A stretch of DNA of 6,001 nucleotides from Treponema sp. (GCA_031275035.1 JAISPH010000187.1:1-6001), one strand, 5' to 3'; counted from the first letter of the stretch, positions 1-5,088 are shown. Program-made: numbers and translations. Notes: a model not told the origin generated them from the sequence alone.

Positions 1-340
1 AAAAACTCAAGGGGAGCCGCCGGAGCCGCTCCGCCACTTCCAGCCGGATCTTTTCCGATTCGCTGTAGGCGGTGGTGTAGGTTTTGCGGTACTCGGCGCG
101 GTAGGCGAAAAAGTACAGAGCCGCCGCCGCAAGCCCCAGGCCCAGCAGCAGCCAGAGCCGGCGGCTGTCCAAAGCCGCGCCGCCGGCCATCAGCGGGTCG
201 AGGAGGGTGATGATCGTCTGAATGATCACGATGAAGGGCAGGAAGAGGCACAGGTTCGACACCACCACCGCCCGGACCGCCCGTTTGAAGTTTTTATGGC
301 CCTCGTCGGAAAGGCCCAGTAAATTTTTCACGGTAACCAT
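1..340 (-). CDS. ABC transporter permease/ATP-binding protein, N-terminal part (partial)
   Basis: This is the first 113 codons of a gene that runs off the left edge of the window, read from an ATG at 340-338. The translation begins MVTVKNLLGLSDEGHKNFKR and contains two hydrophobic segments, at about residues 24-48 and 61-80. These are followed by YRKTYTTAYSESEKIRLEVA and then LRRLPLSF. A cytosolic N-terminal helix, TM1, TM2 and then a Tyr/Ser-rich stretch ending in RLPLSF is typical of type I ABC exporter half-transporters (fused permease and ATPase, MsbA/IrtA-like) of about 580 residues. The ATPase domain lies outside the window, so neither substrate nor direction can be read. An AAGGAG Shine-Dalgarno (348-353) sits 7 bases before the ATG and supports this start. 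A near-consensus promoter and a palindrome just upstream suggest repression, for example by a TetR-type regulator; the regulator itself is not visible. The family call is fairly safe, the substrate unknown. Confidence 0.8.
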   Translation of the reverse strand, partial: MVTVKNLLGLSDEGHKNFKRAVRAVVVSNLCLFLPFIVIIQTIITLLDPLMAGGAALDSRRLWLLLGLGLAAAALYFFAYRAEYRKTYTTAYSESEKIRLEVAERLRRLPLSF

Positions 341-353
341 TGGCCGGCTCCTT

Positions 354-369
354 GTTAGCTATAACTAAC
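354..369. promoter_or_regulatory. Palindromic operator-like site at the ABC transporter start
   Basis: GTTAGCTATAACTAAC is a 16-bp near-palindrome: 7 of 8 position pairs match, with outer arms GTTAG/CTAAC and centre TATA. It spans the predicted transcription start and reaches the Shine-Dalgarno, so a protein bound here would block transcription. TTAG/CTAA dyads of this size are common operators of TetR-family repressors that control ABC exporters. No such regulator lies in the window, so the identity of the binding protein is inferred. Confidence 0.5.
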
Positions 370-374
370 TAGCG

Positions 375-404
375 AGTATACCCGGCGCCTCTTATTCTTG
401 TCAA
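375..404 (-). promoter_or_regulatory. Promoter of the ABC transporter gene
   Basis: On the minus strand a perfect -35 box TTGACA (404-399) is followed by an 18-base spacer and a -10 box TATACT (380-375). Transcription would start near 368, about 28 bases before the ATG at 340. The consensus match and position make this a likely sigma-70 promoter. It is an inference from sequence only. Confidence 0.75.
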
Positions 405-453
405 GCTTTGGTACGTTCCATGACCATGCGCCGTCTTGCCCCGGGACGGCAAA

Positions 454-546
454 ATGAGCGCCCGCATCTACGGCCTTGAGGACGCCGCCCTGTCGGACAT
501 TTTGCCGGGGCTTGAAATCCCCCTGAAAGCGGCGTTTACGGAGTAA
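454..546 (+). pseudogene. Remnant resembling the C-terminus of a Uma2/DUF820 family protein
   Basis: A 30-codon open frame starting at an ATG reads MSARIYGLEDAALSDILPGL and then EIPLKAAFTE before TAA. The Leu-Pro-Gly-Leu-Glu-Ile-Pro-Leu stretch close to the stop resembles the usual end of Uma2 (DUF820, PD-(D/E)XK-type) proteins, which often finish with a Pro-Gly-Leu-Glu-hydrophobic motif followed by a short acidic or aromatic tail. The frame is blocked by a TGA at 421-423, so about 160 residues of the usual fold, including the nuclease core, are absent. There is no good Shine-Dalgarno at the ATG. This looks like the tail of a decayed gene. A chance open frame is possible because the match is short. 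Confidence 0.4.
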
Positions 547-620
547 GGGCGGCATCCGTCTTTACACGTTCTTTGCCGGGTGTCCCCTGTAAGCCCCGCG
601 CTTGTTTTTCCATGCCCCCC

Positions 621-650
621 TTGACATACCTGCCGCCCTCTGGCTATGCT
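621..650 (+). promoter_or_regulatory. Promoter of the tRNA-Ala gene
   Basis: A perfect -35 box TTGACA (621-626) is followed by an 18-base spacer and a -10 box TATGCT (645-650). The predicted start, near 657, is just ahead of the mature tRNA 5' end at 663, giving a very short 5' leader. The geometry fits a dedicated tRNA promoter. Confidence 0.7.
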
Positions 651-662
651 GGACACTCGTCC

Positions 663-736
663 GGGGGTGTAGCTCAGTTGGCTAGAGCGCGTGAATGGCA
701 TTCACGAGGTCAGGGGTTCAATTCCCCTCACCTCCA
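663..736 (+). tRNA. tRNA-Ala (anticodon GGC)
   Basis: The 74 bases fold into a full cloverleaf. The acceptor stem is GGGGGTG (663-669) with CACCTCC (729-735), and the discriminator base is A736. The D arm is GCTC/GAGC. The anticodon stem CGTGA/TCACG encloses loop ATGGCAT with anticodon GGC at 697-699. The variable loop is AGGTC and the T arm is AGGGG-TTCAATT-CCCCT. The third acceptor pair is G3:U70, the classic alanine identity element, which independently supports Ala and the GCC codon. The 3' CCA is not encoded: the bases after A736 are GGA, so the CCA-adding enzyme must supply it. No repeat of the tRNA 3' end was seen downstream, so there is no direct evidence for use as an attachment site. 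Confidence 0.95.
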
Positions 737-746
737 GGAAATGAGA

Positions 747-795
747 GAAAATATGCGAAATCTTACACTAAACCGTAAGGTTTTCGCATATTTTC
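747..795 (+). terminator. Long AT-rich hairpin just after the tRNA gene (possible terminator)
   Basis: GAAAATATGCGAAA (747-760) is a perfect inverted repeat of TTTCGCATATTTTC (782-795). Inside it CTTAC (762-766) pairs with GTAAG (775-779) around an 8-base loop, so the hairpin has about 19 base pairs with one small internal irregularity. It begins 10 bases after the tRNA 3' end, and its right arm ends in a T-rich stretch, so it could stop tRNA transcription. It lacks the GC-rich stem plus separate T-tract of a textbook terminator. It could instead be the boundary of an inserted element. Confidence 0.45.
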
Positions 796-804
796 AAGGT
801 AGAA

Positions 805-1047
805 ATGGGTTATTTTGCTACATTTTGTGGTAAATCAGACCCATTTTTCAGACCCAAATCTTACCAATCTCCTTTATTTACGCTAAATCTTTTGGGGGAT
901 TTACCCCATGCCTTTGTGTTGGAATCTTTGGAGCAAACAAGGCGTTTATTACTGGAGCAACAAATTGACTTAGCCAAGCGGTTAAGGGAGATGGAAAAAC
1001 TAATGCCGCGAAAACGGACTACAGAAGATTATACCATCGTCAATTGA
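805..1047 (+). CDS. Small hypothetical protein, AT-rich ORF
   Basis: This 80-residue open frame begins ATG with only a weak AAGG-like sequence upstream (797-800). I do not recognise the family. The first 35 residues are aromatic and basic. The second half, from about residue 38 (LESLEQTRRLLLEQQIDLAK, then RLREMEKLMPRK), is Leu/Glu/Arg-rich with heptad-like spacing and would form an amphipathic helix or short coiled coil. Base composition is clearly more AT-rich than the flanking genes, which fits acquired DNA or a decayed accessory gene. It lies between the tRNA-associated hairpin and a run of inverted repeats. It may be a real small gene, the 3' end of a truncated gene, or a chance frame. 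Confidence 0.3.
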   Translation: MGYFATFCGKSDPFFRPKSYQSPLFTLNLLGDLPHAFVLESLEQTRRLLLEQQIDLAKRLREMEKLMPRKRTTEDYTIVN

Positions 1048-1160
1048 CATGACGTATAATTATTTACGGTCATTATATATTAATTTTAACGAATAATGCG
1101 TTAAAATCGTCATGTTTTATATAAAATACGGCGATTTTATGCGATTATTTTATATAAACT
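1047..1160. repeat. AT-rich block of nested inverted repeats
   Basis: Directly after the small ORF's stop lie several perfect dyads: ACATGACG (1047-1054) with CGTCATGT (1108-1115); inside that, ATTTTAACG (1083-1091) with CGTTAAAAT (1099-1107); then TTTATATAAAAT (1116-1127) with ATTTTATATAAA (1147-1158). The first two nest into one long hairpin. No gene is visible. The block could act as a terminator for the upstream ORF, a mobile-element end, or a protein-binding region; the sequence does not decide between these. Confidence 0.55.
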
Positions 1161-1191
1161 AATTTTGTGTAAATGGCATAAAAGTCAACAA

Positions 1192-1400
1192 CCGCCACCA
1201 AAGGCGGTGGCTTGAATGGTGGCCCCTGAAAGGGGCCTTGAAACCTTCCTACTTTTCTTAATTACCGTCATTCCTTGCAACAAGTTTTGCGTTGTTTCCA
1301 TCCGTCTTTTTTTCAAAATAATTGCTGCTATCCCCTGCCCTACCTTCTTGCTTTTCTTACGGTATAACCATCAGTACATGACCACCGCCAAAGGCGGTGG
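1192..1400 (-). mobile_element. Possible remnant of an IS200/IS605-type element (ends without transposase)
   Basis: Two related hairpins mark this stretch. CCGCCACC-AAA-GGCGGTGG occupies 1192-1210 and CCACCGCC-AAA-GGCGGTGG occupies 1382-1400. They share the 13-mer CCAAAGGCGGTGG in direct orientation, 190 bp apart. Beside the first is a perfect 7-bp hairpin GGCCCCT-GAA-AGGGGCC (1221-1237). Subterminal hairpins of this GC-rich kind occur at the ends of IS200/IS605 elements. A hairpin followed by TTCAA and a second palindrome, as read on the minus strand here, resembles the right end and the 3' part of the guide (omega) RNA next to tnpB. No TnpA or TnpB coding sequence remains, so this would be a non-autonomous derivative or relic. 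The family assignment is from memory of the end structure only. Confidence 0.35.
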
Positions 1401-1413
1401 ATTTTTAATTTTT
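1382..1413 (+). terminator. Hairpin plus T-rich tract, terminator-like
   Basis: A perfect 8-bp stem CCACCGCC/GGCGGTGG with an AAA loop (1382-1400) is followed at once by ATTTTTAATTTTT (1401-1413). That is the layout of a rho-independent terminator for plus-strand transcription. The tail also forms its own hairpin, ATTTTTAAT (1401-1409) with ATTAAAAAT (1414-1422). It would insulate the riboswitch operon from upstream transcription. It may equally be an end hairpin of a mobile-element remnant. Confidence 0.5.
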
Positions 1414-1466
1414 ATTAAAAATAGAGAATTGGGTATAAAAGTTGCAGACAGCGTAGCTGCACATAA

Positions 1467-1589
1467 CCCGGCGGCAAAGCTGCCGCGGTCCGTATGCGTG
1501 CGGACCTGCAAAGCGGGTCTGACGGGCCTTTGGCCCCCAGGGTTCATCCGGCGGTTAGCCGCTCCGGTAACTTCGCTGCCGCCGCCGGG
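1467..1589. repeat. GC-rich cluster of palindromes inside an outer stem
   Basis: CCCGGCGGC (1467-1475) is a perfect inverted repeat of GCCGCCGGG (1581-1589). Between them lie further hairpins: GGTCCG/CGGACC (1487-1492, 1501-1506), GGGCC-TTT-GGCCC (1524-1536) and GCGG-TTAG-CCGC (1551-1562). Just outside is TGCAG/CTGCA (1443-1447, 1457-1461). An alternative local pairing, CGGCGGC-AAA-GCTGCCG (1469-1485), uses the outer left arm. A long open frame across this region is explained by its composition and has no Shine-Dalgarno or coding character. The structure recalls an intergenic palindromic repeat or a structured RNA. No known family is recognised. Confidence 0.5.
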
Positions 1590-1615
1590 AGTTGGTTTTT
1601 ACCGCATGGCAGGAC

Positions 1616-1644
1616 TTGACAAGGCATGGTCATGCCTGTAGAGT
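1616..1644 (+). promoter_or_regulatory. Promoter of the cobalamin-uptake operon with a dyad in its spacer
   Basis: A perfect -35 box TTGACA (1616-1621), a 17-base spacer and a weaker -10 box TAGAGT (1639-1644) place the start near 1651, exactly where the riboswitch P1 arm begins. The spacer holds GGCATG-GT-CATGCC (1623-1636), a 6-bp inverted repeat. This could be an operator for an additional repressor or simply a local palindrome. Confidence 0.6.
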
Positions 1645-1650
1645 GTACTT

Positions 1651-1819
1651 GTATACTTCAAAGGAAGCGAGGTGGCCGGCCAGGAGCCGGGAATCCTCCG
1701 CTATCCCGTAACTGTGATTGGGAAGAACCGCCATTAACGGCCACTGGACGGCTGAACGAAGTTCAGCGCCTGGGAAGGCCGGCGGGGAAACGCCCATAAG
1801 CCAGGAGACTTTGGTATAC
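1651..1819 (+). ncRNA. Cobalamin (B12) riboswitch aptamer
   Basis: Conserved blocks of the cobalamin riboswitch appear in the expected order. GAGGTGG and GAATCC flank the P4/P5 arm, whose stem CCGGC/GCCGG carries loop CAGGA (1681-1685). Then come CCCGTAACTGTGA (1705-1717, the core ACTGTGA), GGCCACTGG (1739-1747), GGGAAGG (1772-1778) and the B12 box AAGCCAGGAGACT (1798-1810). GTATAC at 1651-1656 and 1814-1819 closes P1. The RNA would bind adenosylcobalamin or a related corrinoid and reduce expression of the downstream genes. Those genes are a lipoprotein and a BtuB-like receptor, which fits the class. The whole set of blocks leaves little doubt about the class. Ligand preference among cobalamin forms cannot be read reliably. 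Confidence 0.95.
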
Positions 1820-2023
1820 TAGGCCCCCGTAAAAAGCCGCAGGCTTGGGAGGTCCGTATTCAATTTTCAGGCTTCGAGGATTGAGCCGTGAGAAAAATTG
1901 TCGTTGATTCAGGCTGATAATTTTTCCCATCCCTGCTGCGGTTCTGCCCCGCCGGCGGTAAATTTGCCGGCGGACCTGCGCCGTTACAGTTACAGGCTCC
2001 TTTTCTTCGGAAAGGAGTAAGCC
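1820..2023 (+). promoter_or_regulatory. Riboswitch expression platform (leader)
   Basis: About 200 bases separate the aptamer from the lipoprotein ATG and contain no gene. Visible structures are AAGCC-GCA-GGCTT (1834-1846), an 11-bp AU-rich hairpin GAAAAATTGTC/GATAATTTTTC with one G:U pair (1892-1902, 1916-1926), and a perfect 8-bp hairpin CCGCCGGC/GCCGGCGG (1949-1956, 1966-1973). The last hairpin is not followed by a T-tract, so no standard intrinsic terminator is evident. Control at translation initiation is the more likely mode. The segment 1983-1993 is complementary to the aptamer core. Confidence 0.6.
1995..2023 (+). promoter_or_regulatory. UUCG-capped hairpin that sequesters the Shine-Dalgarno
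   Basis: The Shine-Dalgarno AAAGGAG (2011-2017) of the lipoprotein gene is the right arm of a hairpin whose left arm is CTCCTTT (1997-2003). A C2005:G2010 pair closes the loop TTCG (2006-2009), giving a C(UUCG)G tetraloop of high stability, with T2004 bulged. GGC (1995-1997) could additionally pair with GCC (2021-2023) next to the ATG. In this fold ribosomes could not reach the site, so it is the natural OFF state of a translational riboswitch. The pairing is visible; the switching role is inferred. Confidence 0.65.
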
Positions 2024-3013
2024 ATGTTTTCTTCAAAATCTTTTGTCGGGAAAAGACGCGTCGGCGTTCTTTTTACCGTCCTTTTTGTCCTGTGTCTTGC
2101 GGCGGGAGCGGTCCTGTTTGCCGGCTGCGATACGGACAGCATAAGTACGCCGGGCAATCTTGAAGGCGTCTGGTCTTCGGGAACCGGCGATGGGTATGAG
2201 ATCTATGGCAATACCCTTATCTATAACGGTTACGATTCGAGACCAAACGGCAGATATAGTTTTATCGCCACCATTGAAAACGACCCCAATTTTTCCGTTC
2301 CCTCCGGCGTACTCATCGTTAAATACGTGATGCCGCCTTTTTATGATAATACAGGAAGCGAAAACTATGCGGAACCAACCAATTCATATATAGGGATATA
2401 TTGGCGGGAATTAAGTTCCGGCGCGGTGTCCCTTGCAAACGCTTCTTCATATCCAACGGAAGTAGAAGCGGCAACTTATAGTGATGCCGTGTCTAAATTT
2501 ACCCCGGCGGCGGCAAACGATTTTGTTAGCTGGGGTTATGTTACCGCCCAGGTCAGGCAGTACCCGAACCGGGGTGCCCTCAGAGGAACCTGGGATGATA
2601 CCGCAAATCTCCTTCGAGCGATAATTACCAGTACCACCTATACCGTTTATGTAGACGGCGATAGCAACGGATTAATAAATTTGGACGGCGTTAATGATTT
2701 TTTCCAATATTCCGGTTTCATCGAGGAAACCGATCCTGTATCCGCGGTATCGGGCAATATGTATGTCAAATTAAGCAATACCGACGCTCTGATGGGTTCC
2801 GATATTGGAGATTATCTTGTAGTCCATTGGGAAGATCTTTCGGAATCGTCCGTTAAACTGGCGGATGTTGTTACCCCGGTAGCCTATTTAGGCTCCGCCA
2901 AAACAATCAACTCAGGGGCGGCTGTTGATGACGACTATATTGCAGCTGATGATGGCAGCGGCAACTTGCTTGATTATTACAATTACGCGCTGACCAGCAG
3001 GCGCAGACCATAG
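2024..3013 (+). CDS. Lipoprotein of unknown family with internal duplication, riboswitch-controlled, likely corrinoid-uptake partner
   Basis: The 329-residue product starts with a basic N-terminus (KSFVGKRR), a hydrophobic segment (about 13-32) and the lipobox LFAGC, with Cys35 as the expected lipidated residue. It is thus a lipoprotein exported by Sec and anchored in a membrane, possibly on the cell surface. The mature part looks like two related halves. Residues 46-160 contain LEGVW, YEIYGNTLIYNGY, YIGIYWRELSSGAVSLAN and DAVSKF. Residues 186-305 contain LRGTW, YTVYVDGD, YLVVHWEDLSESSVKLAD and DDDYI. Both have the beta-rich, Tyr/Trp/Asp-rich look of small beta-barrel or sandwich folds. I do not recognise the family. 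Position one after a cobalamin riboswitch and 8 bases before a BtuB-like gene implies a job in corrinoid capture or transfer; that is inference. The strong Shine-Dalgarno AAAGGAG, 6 bases before the ATG, fixes the start. Confidence 0.85.
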   Translation: MFSSKSFVGKRRVGVLFTVLFVLCLAAGAVLFAGCDTDSISTPGNLEGVWSSGTGDGYEIYGNTLIYNGYDSRPNGRYSFIATIENDPNFSVPSGVLIVKYVMPPFYDNTGSENYAEPTNSYIGIYWRELSSGAVSLANASSYPTEVEAATYSDAVSKFTPAAANDFVSWGYVTAQVRQYPNRGALRGTWDDTANLLRAIITSTTYTVYVDGDSNGLINLDGVNDFFQYSGFIEETDPVSAVSGNMYVKLSNTDALMGSDIGDYLVVHWEDLSESSVKLADVVTPVAYLGSAKTINSGAAVDDDYIAADDGSGNLLDYYNYALTSRRRP

Positions 3014-3021
3014 AAAGCTCA

Positions 3022-5046
3022 ATGCGTTTGTCATATCCCCGTGCCGGGGGGCTGCTCCCGGCCTGTATCCTAAGCTTGCGCCTCCTTTCCCCGGTACTCG
3101 CCGGTGAAAATGCCGATGGGGAGGAAGGCTATGCCGTTATTATGGAAAACGAGGAAGGCATTACTATTACCGGAACCCCGGAAACTACCCAGCAGACGAA
3201 GGTTATCACCAGGGAGGAGATTGAAAAAACCCGCGCCCCGGATTTGGCGGTTCTTCTGCAGGAAACCCTGGACCTCAGCCTGGTCCGCCGGGGTCCCTAC
3301 GGCAACGAGACGGACATCAATATGCGGGGCTTTGATTCGGAGCGGATAGCCTTTCTTATAGACGGCGTGCCGGTCAATTCCGGCAGACCCGGAACCTTTG
3401 AGATCAGCTCCCTGGATATTGATGCGGTAGAACGAATTGAAGTTATCTACGGCGGTTCCGATACCAAGTACAATGTTTCCGGCGCTCTGGGCGGAGTTAT
3501 CAATATCGTTACCGTTAAAAAACAGCCCTCCGGCTTGAGACTTGGGGGCGGCATTTCCAACACTTCGGCCCTGCCCGGTACATACTATAACCGGTCGGGC
3601 GGACAAGAAAACCCCCAGTGGCAGGATCTTGCCGACACCCAAAACCTGAACCTCTTTGCCGGTCTGGGGCTTGAGAATTTTTCCTGGTCCGCCGCTTGGT
3701 TCGGTAACAGAGCGGCTAATCACTATCTTCTAAAAGATTATTACAATGTGGTCCGCCGGAAAGAAAACAACGAAGTATGGGATACCGGGGCTTCCACTTC
3801 ATTTATCTGGGAACTGCCGGAGTATGCAAAATTTATCCTCTCGGGGGATCTGTACTACGGCGATAAAAATATTCCTACCCCCTCAGAACTTTCAAGAACC
3901 CGGGGGACGCAGGTTGATTTTTCCACCCGGCAGAACATCATGCTCGACATGCCCCGGATCTTCCGGGACGATCTTGCCATGGAGGCAAGCCTGAGCCATG
4001 CCTGGCAGACCCTGGACTATACATCTTCTTCGGAGAATTCCCTCCATAAAGAAAATGCCCTTACGGCGATAAACCGCTGGAGCTGGGCCCTGGAAAAACT
4101 TACCCTCAGAAGCGGCGGCGATTACCGCTATACCCATATAGATTCAACCGATGCCGGCGTTCATCATGAACACGAAGGCGGCGTGTATTTTACTGCGGAA
4201 TATGCCCCCTGGGAAAATGTTCTTTTTATTCCTTCGGTCAAGGCGGTCTTCCGGGATTCTACCGCCGTTCCGGTTCCCAAGCTTGGCCTCCTCTGGCGCG
4301 TCCGAGAATCGTTCGCCCTTAAAAACAACTACTACCGGAGTTTTAAATTTCCCAGCTTTAATGCCCTGTACTGGAATCAGCCGGGTTATCGCGGCAACCC
4401 GGACCTTAAACCGGAAGACGGCTGGGGAGGGGATCTAATCGCCGAATTCCGCCGGAAGGATTGGCTCCGTCTGGAAAGCGCCTTTTATGCCCAGTGGATA
4501 GAAAATTCCATACATTGGAGCAATGCAAGCGGCCTTTGGCGGCCGGAAAATGTGGCGGAGGCGGTCTTTTTCGGCTGGGATTCCCGGATCCGCCTGGAAC
4601 TTCCCCTGCCCTTTAAAGCGGTGAAGAAGATCATCCCCTCTGTTTCGTACAAGTATTTGTTGAGTTATATCATAACTGCCACTAACGGCGAAGACCTTGG
4701 CTTTTCCGCCGATATACGCATCCCCTATGCGCCCATGCACACCCTGGGGGTTTCCCTGGAAATTCCCTGGGAATCAGGCTCCCTCCTTGTTTCCGGTCAT
4801 TACGAAAGCCTGCGTTACGGCGGTTATACCGTAACCCCGGCGGCGGCGATAAACACCGATAAACTGGAACCTGTCTTCCTGCTTAACGTCAGCCTCAACC
4901 AGCGAATCAACAAAAACCTGGAGCTCTTTGCCGCGCTGCGTAATATTCTGAACAAATCCTACCAGTCTTTTTACGATTACCACATGCCGGGGATCAGCCT
5001 GACTGCCGGGATGAAGGTTAAGGCGGAGTTTCCTGTTTCGCCGTGA
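3022..5046 (+). CDS. btuB: TonB-dependent outer-membrane receptor, BtuB-like (cobalamin uptake)
   Basis: The 674-residue product has a signal peptide (cleavage probably near LSPVLAG, residue 28) and a candidate TonB box GITITGTP (46-53). A plug domain spans about 55-165: VITREEIEKTRAPDLAVLLQ (61-80), INMRGFDSERIAFLIDGVPV (99-118), VERIEVIYGG (136-145) and GALGGVINIV (154-163). These match the plug of BtuB and related receptors. The remainder is a beta-barrel with alternating aromatic strands. Near the C-terminus NILNKSYQ (641-648) and PGISLTAG are typical of the last strands; the final aromatic, Phe670, is followed by PVSP. It would import cobalamin or another corrinoid across the outer membrane using TonB energy. 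The 8-base gap from the lipoprotein stop and the lack of a good Shine-Dalgarno suggest translational coupling, so riboswitch control should extend to it. The substrate rests mainly on the riboswitch; no TonB, BtuF or BtuCD gene lies in the window. Confidence 0.9.
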   Translation: MRLSYPRAGGLLPACILSLRLLSPVLAGENADGEEGYAVIMENEEGITITGTPETTQQTKVITREEIEKTRAPDLAVLLQETLDLSLVRRGPYGNETDINMRGFDSERIAFLIDGVPVNSGRPGTFEISSLDIDAVERIEVIYGGSDTKYNVSGALGGVINIVTVKKQPSGLRLGGGISNTSALPGTYYNRSGGQENPQWQDLADTQNLNLFAGLGLENFSWSAAWFGNRAANHYLLKDYYNVVRRKENNEVWDTGASTSFIWELPEYAKFILSGDLYYGDKNIPTPSELSRTRGTQVDFSTRQNIMLDMPRIFRDDLAMEASLSHAWQTLDYTSSSENSLHKENALTAINRWSWALEKLTLRSGGDYRYTHIDSTDAGVHHEHEGGVYFTAEYAPWENVLFIPSVKAVFRDSTAVPVPKLGLLWRVRESFALKNNYYRSFKFPSFNALYWNQPGYRGNPDLKPEDGWGGDLIAEFRRKDWLRLESAFYAQWIENSIHWSNASGLWRPENVAEAVFFGWDSRIRLELPLPFKAVKKIIPSVSYKYLLSYIITATNGEDLGFSADIRIPYAPMHTLGVSLEIPWESGSLLVSGHYESLRYGGYTVTPAAAINTDKLEPVFLLNVSLNQRINKNLELFAALRNILNKSYQSFYDYHMPGISLTAGMKVKAEFPVSP

Positions 5047-5059
5047 TGAAAAAAATTTC

Positions 5060-5088
5060 TTGCGCCGCCGGATATAAAGAGATACAAT
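5060..5088 (+). promoter_or_regulatory. Promoter of the HxlR-family gene
   Basis: TTGCGC (5060-5065), a 17-base spacer and TACAAT (5083-5088) form a plausible sigma-70 promoter, with a start near 5095. It lies just after the receptor stop codon, so the regulator need not depend on the riboswitch. No terminator is visible between the two genes, so some read-through is possible. Confidence 0.5.

Noticed and set aside
663..736. tRNA-Ala 3' end as an integrase attachment site
   Set aside because: No second copy of the T-arm or acceptor sequence was found in the window and no integrase gene is present.
573..833. An 86-codon frame spanning the tRNA
   Set aside because: It reads through the tRNA gene and its promoter, and ends just after the downstream hairpin, so it is not coding.
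1192..1400. CRISPR array suggested by two copies of a GC-rich repeat
   Set aside because: There are only two partial copies, 190 bp apart, each a hairpin, with no regular spacers or cas genes.
1216..1641. A 141-codon plus-strand open frame through the hairpin-rich region
   Set aside because: It has no Shine-Dalgarno, starts inside a hairpin, crosses terminator-like and palindromic sequence and runs into the operon promoter. The protein has no coherent domain and its composition changes along its length.
1949..1973. The 8-bp hairpin CCGCCGGC/GCCGGCGG as an intrinsic terminator of the riboswitch
   Set aside because: The bases after the stem are ACCTGCGCC with no T-tract, so transcription termination there is not supported.
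3070..3723. A 217-codon minus-strand open frame
   Set aside because: It is fully antisense to the plug region of the receptor gene, whose family motifs are unmistakable; no independent ribosome-binding site or motif was seen.
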